A stretch of DNA of 60,968 nucleotides, from NCBI GenBank assembly GCA_002336895.1, contig DDFC01000028.1, forward strand, positions 1 through 60,968. The letters run 5' to 3'. The position numbers were made by a program, and so were the translations under genes. Below the pieces are notes generated by a model. That model was given only the letters and a program-made list of their open reading frames with translations, was not told where the DNA came from and did not search any database. The DNA is from Verrucomicrobiaceae bacterium UBA1938 (GTDB taxonomy: Bacteria > Verrucomicrobiota > Verrucomicrobiia > Verrucomicrobiales > Verrucomicrobiaceae). Shown piece by piece: positions 60,439 through 60,968 of the stretch. Within the stretch, counting starts at the first letter, position 1; every line of letters starts with the position of its first letter.

Positions 60439-60968
60439 TCAGGGTTTGCGCGCGGTGATGCGCAGGTTGATGGGCATGGGCATGTCGGCAGGCGGCGGCT
60501 CATTGAGCACGAGGCCGATGAGGACCTGGTTTTTGATGGCGTCATCGACAGCGGGGTCTCCCGTGCTGCTGCCGAGCGTGACTTTGCTGATGCGACCGGA
60601 CGCATCCGGCCAGATGCGCACGACGATGGCCGCGCTGGCTTTGCGCGTGACTTTGTTGCTGCACAGCGCTTCGGAGATGCGGTTCTGCACTTGGCCGGCA
60701 TACCAGCCCCATTTGGAGCCTCCTTTGCGCCCGCTGCCGCCGATCATGCCACCGCCACCACCGCCGCCTCCCATGCCGAGGCCGCTGCCGTCTCCACCAC
60801 CAATGGCGGTACCGAGGGGCTCATCGGCGGGCTTGTCCGCAGGCTTGTCGTCGGGCTTCTGCTCGTCAGGCTTCACTTCCTCCTGTGCCACCATCTCCTC
60901 CACCTTTTCTTCAGGCGGAGGCTCTTCTTTCTTCTCCGGCGGAGGTGGGGGCGGTGGCGGTGGGGGGG
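60439..60968 (-). CDS. TonB family protein, 5' part beyond the window
   Basis: The C-terminal 176 codons of a TonB-like protein. The frame stays open to the right edge, where it encodes a run of prolines then EKKEEPPPEEKVEEM; the real start and membrane anchor lie outside the window, so the ATG at 60903 is probably internal. A Gly-rich stretch and the TonB C-terminal domain follow (YAGQVQNRISEALCSNKVTR, RIWPDASGRISKVTLG, VDDAIKNQVLIGLVLNEPPP). It would pass energy from an ExbB/ExbD motor to the outer membrane. It is 28 bp from the porin gene, so the pair is probably cotranscribed. Confidence 0.85.
   Translation of the reverse strand, partial: PPPPPPPPPPEKKEEPPPEEKVEEMVAQEEVKPDEQKPDDKPADKPADEPLGTAIGGGDGSGLGMGGGGGGGGMIGGSGRKGGSKWGWYAGQVQNRISEALCSNKVTRKASAAIVVRIWPDASGRISKVTLGSSTGDPAVDDAIKNQVLIGLVLNEPPPADMPMPINLRITARKP

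Noticed and set aside
60411..60701. N-terminal extension of the porin frame
   Set aside because: It overlaps tonB and lacks a signal; the ATG at 60410 starts a clean signal peptide.

Overview
The window carries about 47 protein genes and comes from a Gram-negative bacterium with an outer membrane: it holds O-antigen or capsule-type glycan genes, a porin, a TonB protein and a giant filamentous-haemagglutinin-like exoprotein. The body of the window is GC-rich, while the first ~4.6 kb is visibly more AT-rich. The gene mix (GlnII-type glutamine synthetase, Rho with a long disordered N-terminus, YfbK-like VWA protein carrying an autotransporter-type motif, tandem formylglycine-enzyme-fold protein, many FkbM methyltransferases) points to Verrucomicrobiota, perhaps a Prosthecobacter relative. 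That assignment is inference. No rRNA, tRNA, CRISPR array or insertion sequence was recognised.

Positions 266-24856, minus strand, form a surface polysaccharide cluster transcribed right to left. It begins with an acetyltransferase, RmlA, a methyltransferase and RmlB, then an ABC exporter pair (Wzm/Wzt type), and continues through glycosyltransferases of several folds (GT4, GT9, GT2, exostosin-like, two DxD-type), five FkbM-type methyltransferases, one further methyltransferase and a Wzx-type flippase. Many stops and starts overlap as TGATG, ATGA or GTGA, so translation is probably coupled. A single GT25 gene lies inside on the plus strand. RmlC, RmlD and a polymerase were not found.

Positions 25147-34719 are mixed single genes: a tandem FGE-fold lipoprotein, RidA, an ECF sigma factor followed by a membrane VWA protein, an Mrp ATPase, glutamine synthetase with a sigma-54-like promoter and a clear terminator, then on the plus strand a tiny kinase-fold protein overlapping a PP2C phosphatase, and a CBS pair. 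Positions 34773-42478, plus strand, hold a large TPR protein, YebC, Rho, a DUF4112 membrane protein, a PrsW-like membrane protease and a Bcp peroxiredoxin.

Positions 42509-60968, minus strand, look like one export or surface-display operon: TonB (cut by the window edge), a porin, a periplasmic coiled-coil protein, a PpiC-type isomerase, a 3907-residue cysteine-free exoprotein with an N-terminal two-partner-secretion domain and a DUF3739-like region, a membrane-anchored TPR protein and a small secreted protein. No TpsB/FhaC partner with POTRA domains is visible. This locus is the best candidate for an undescribed system; the nearest analogue I know is the Pdt/VreARI-associated exoprotein locus of Pseudomonas aeruginosa.
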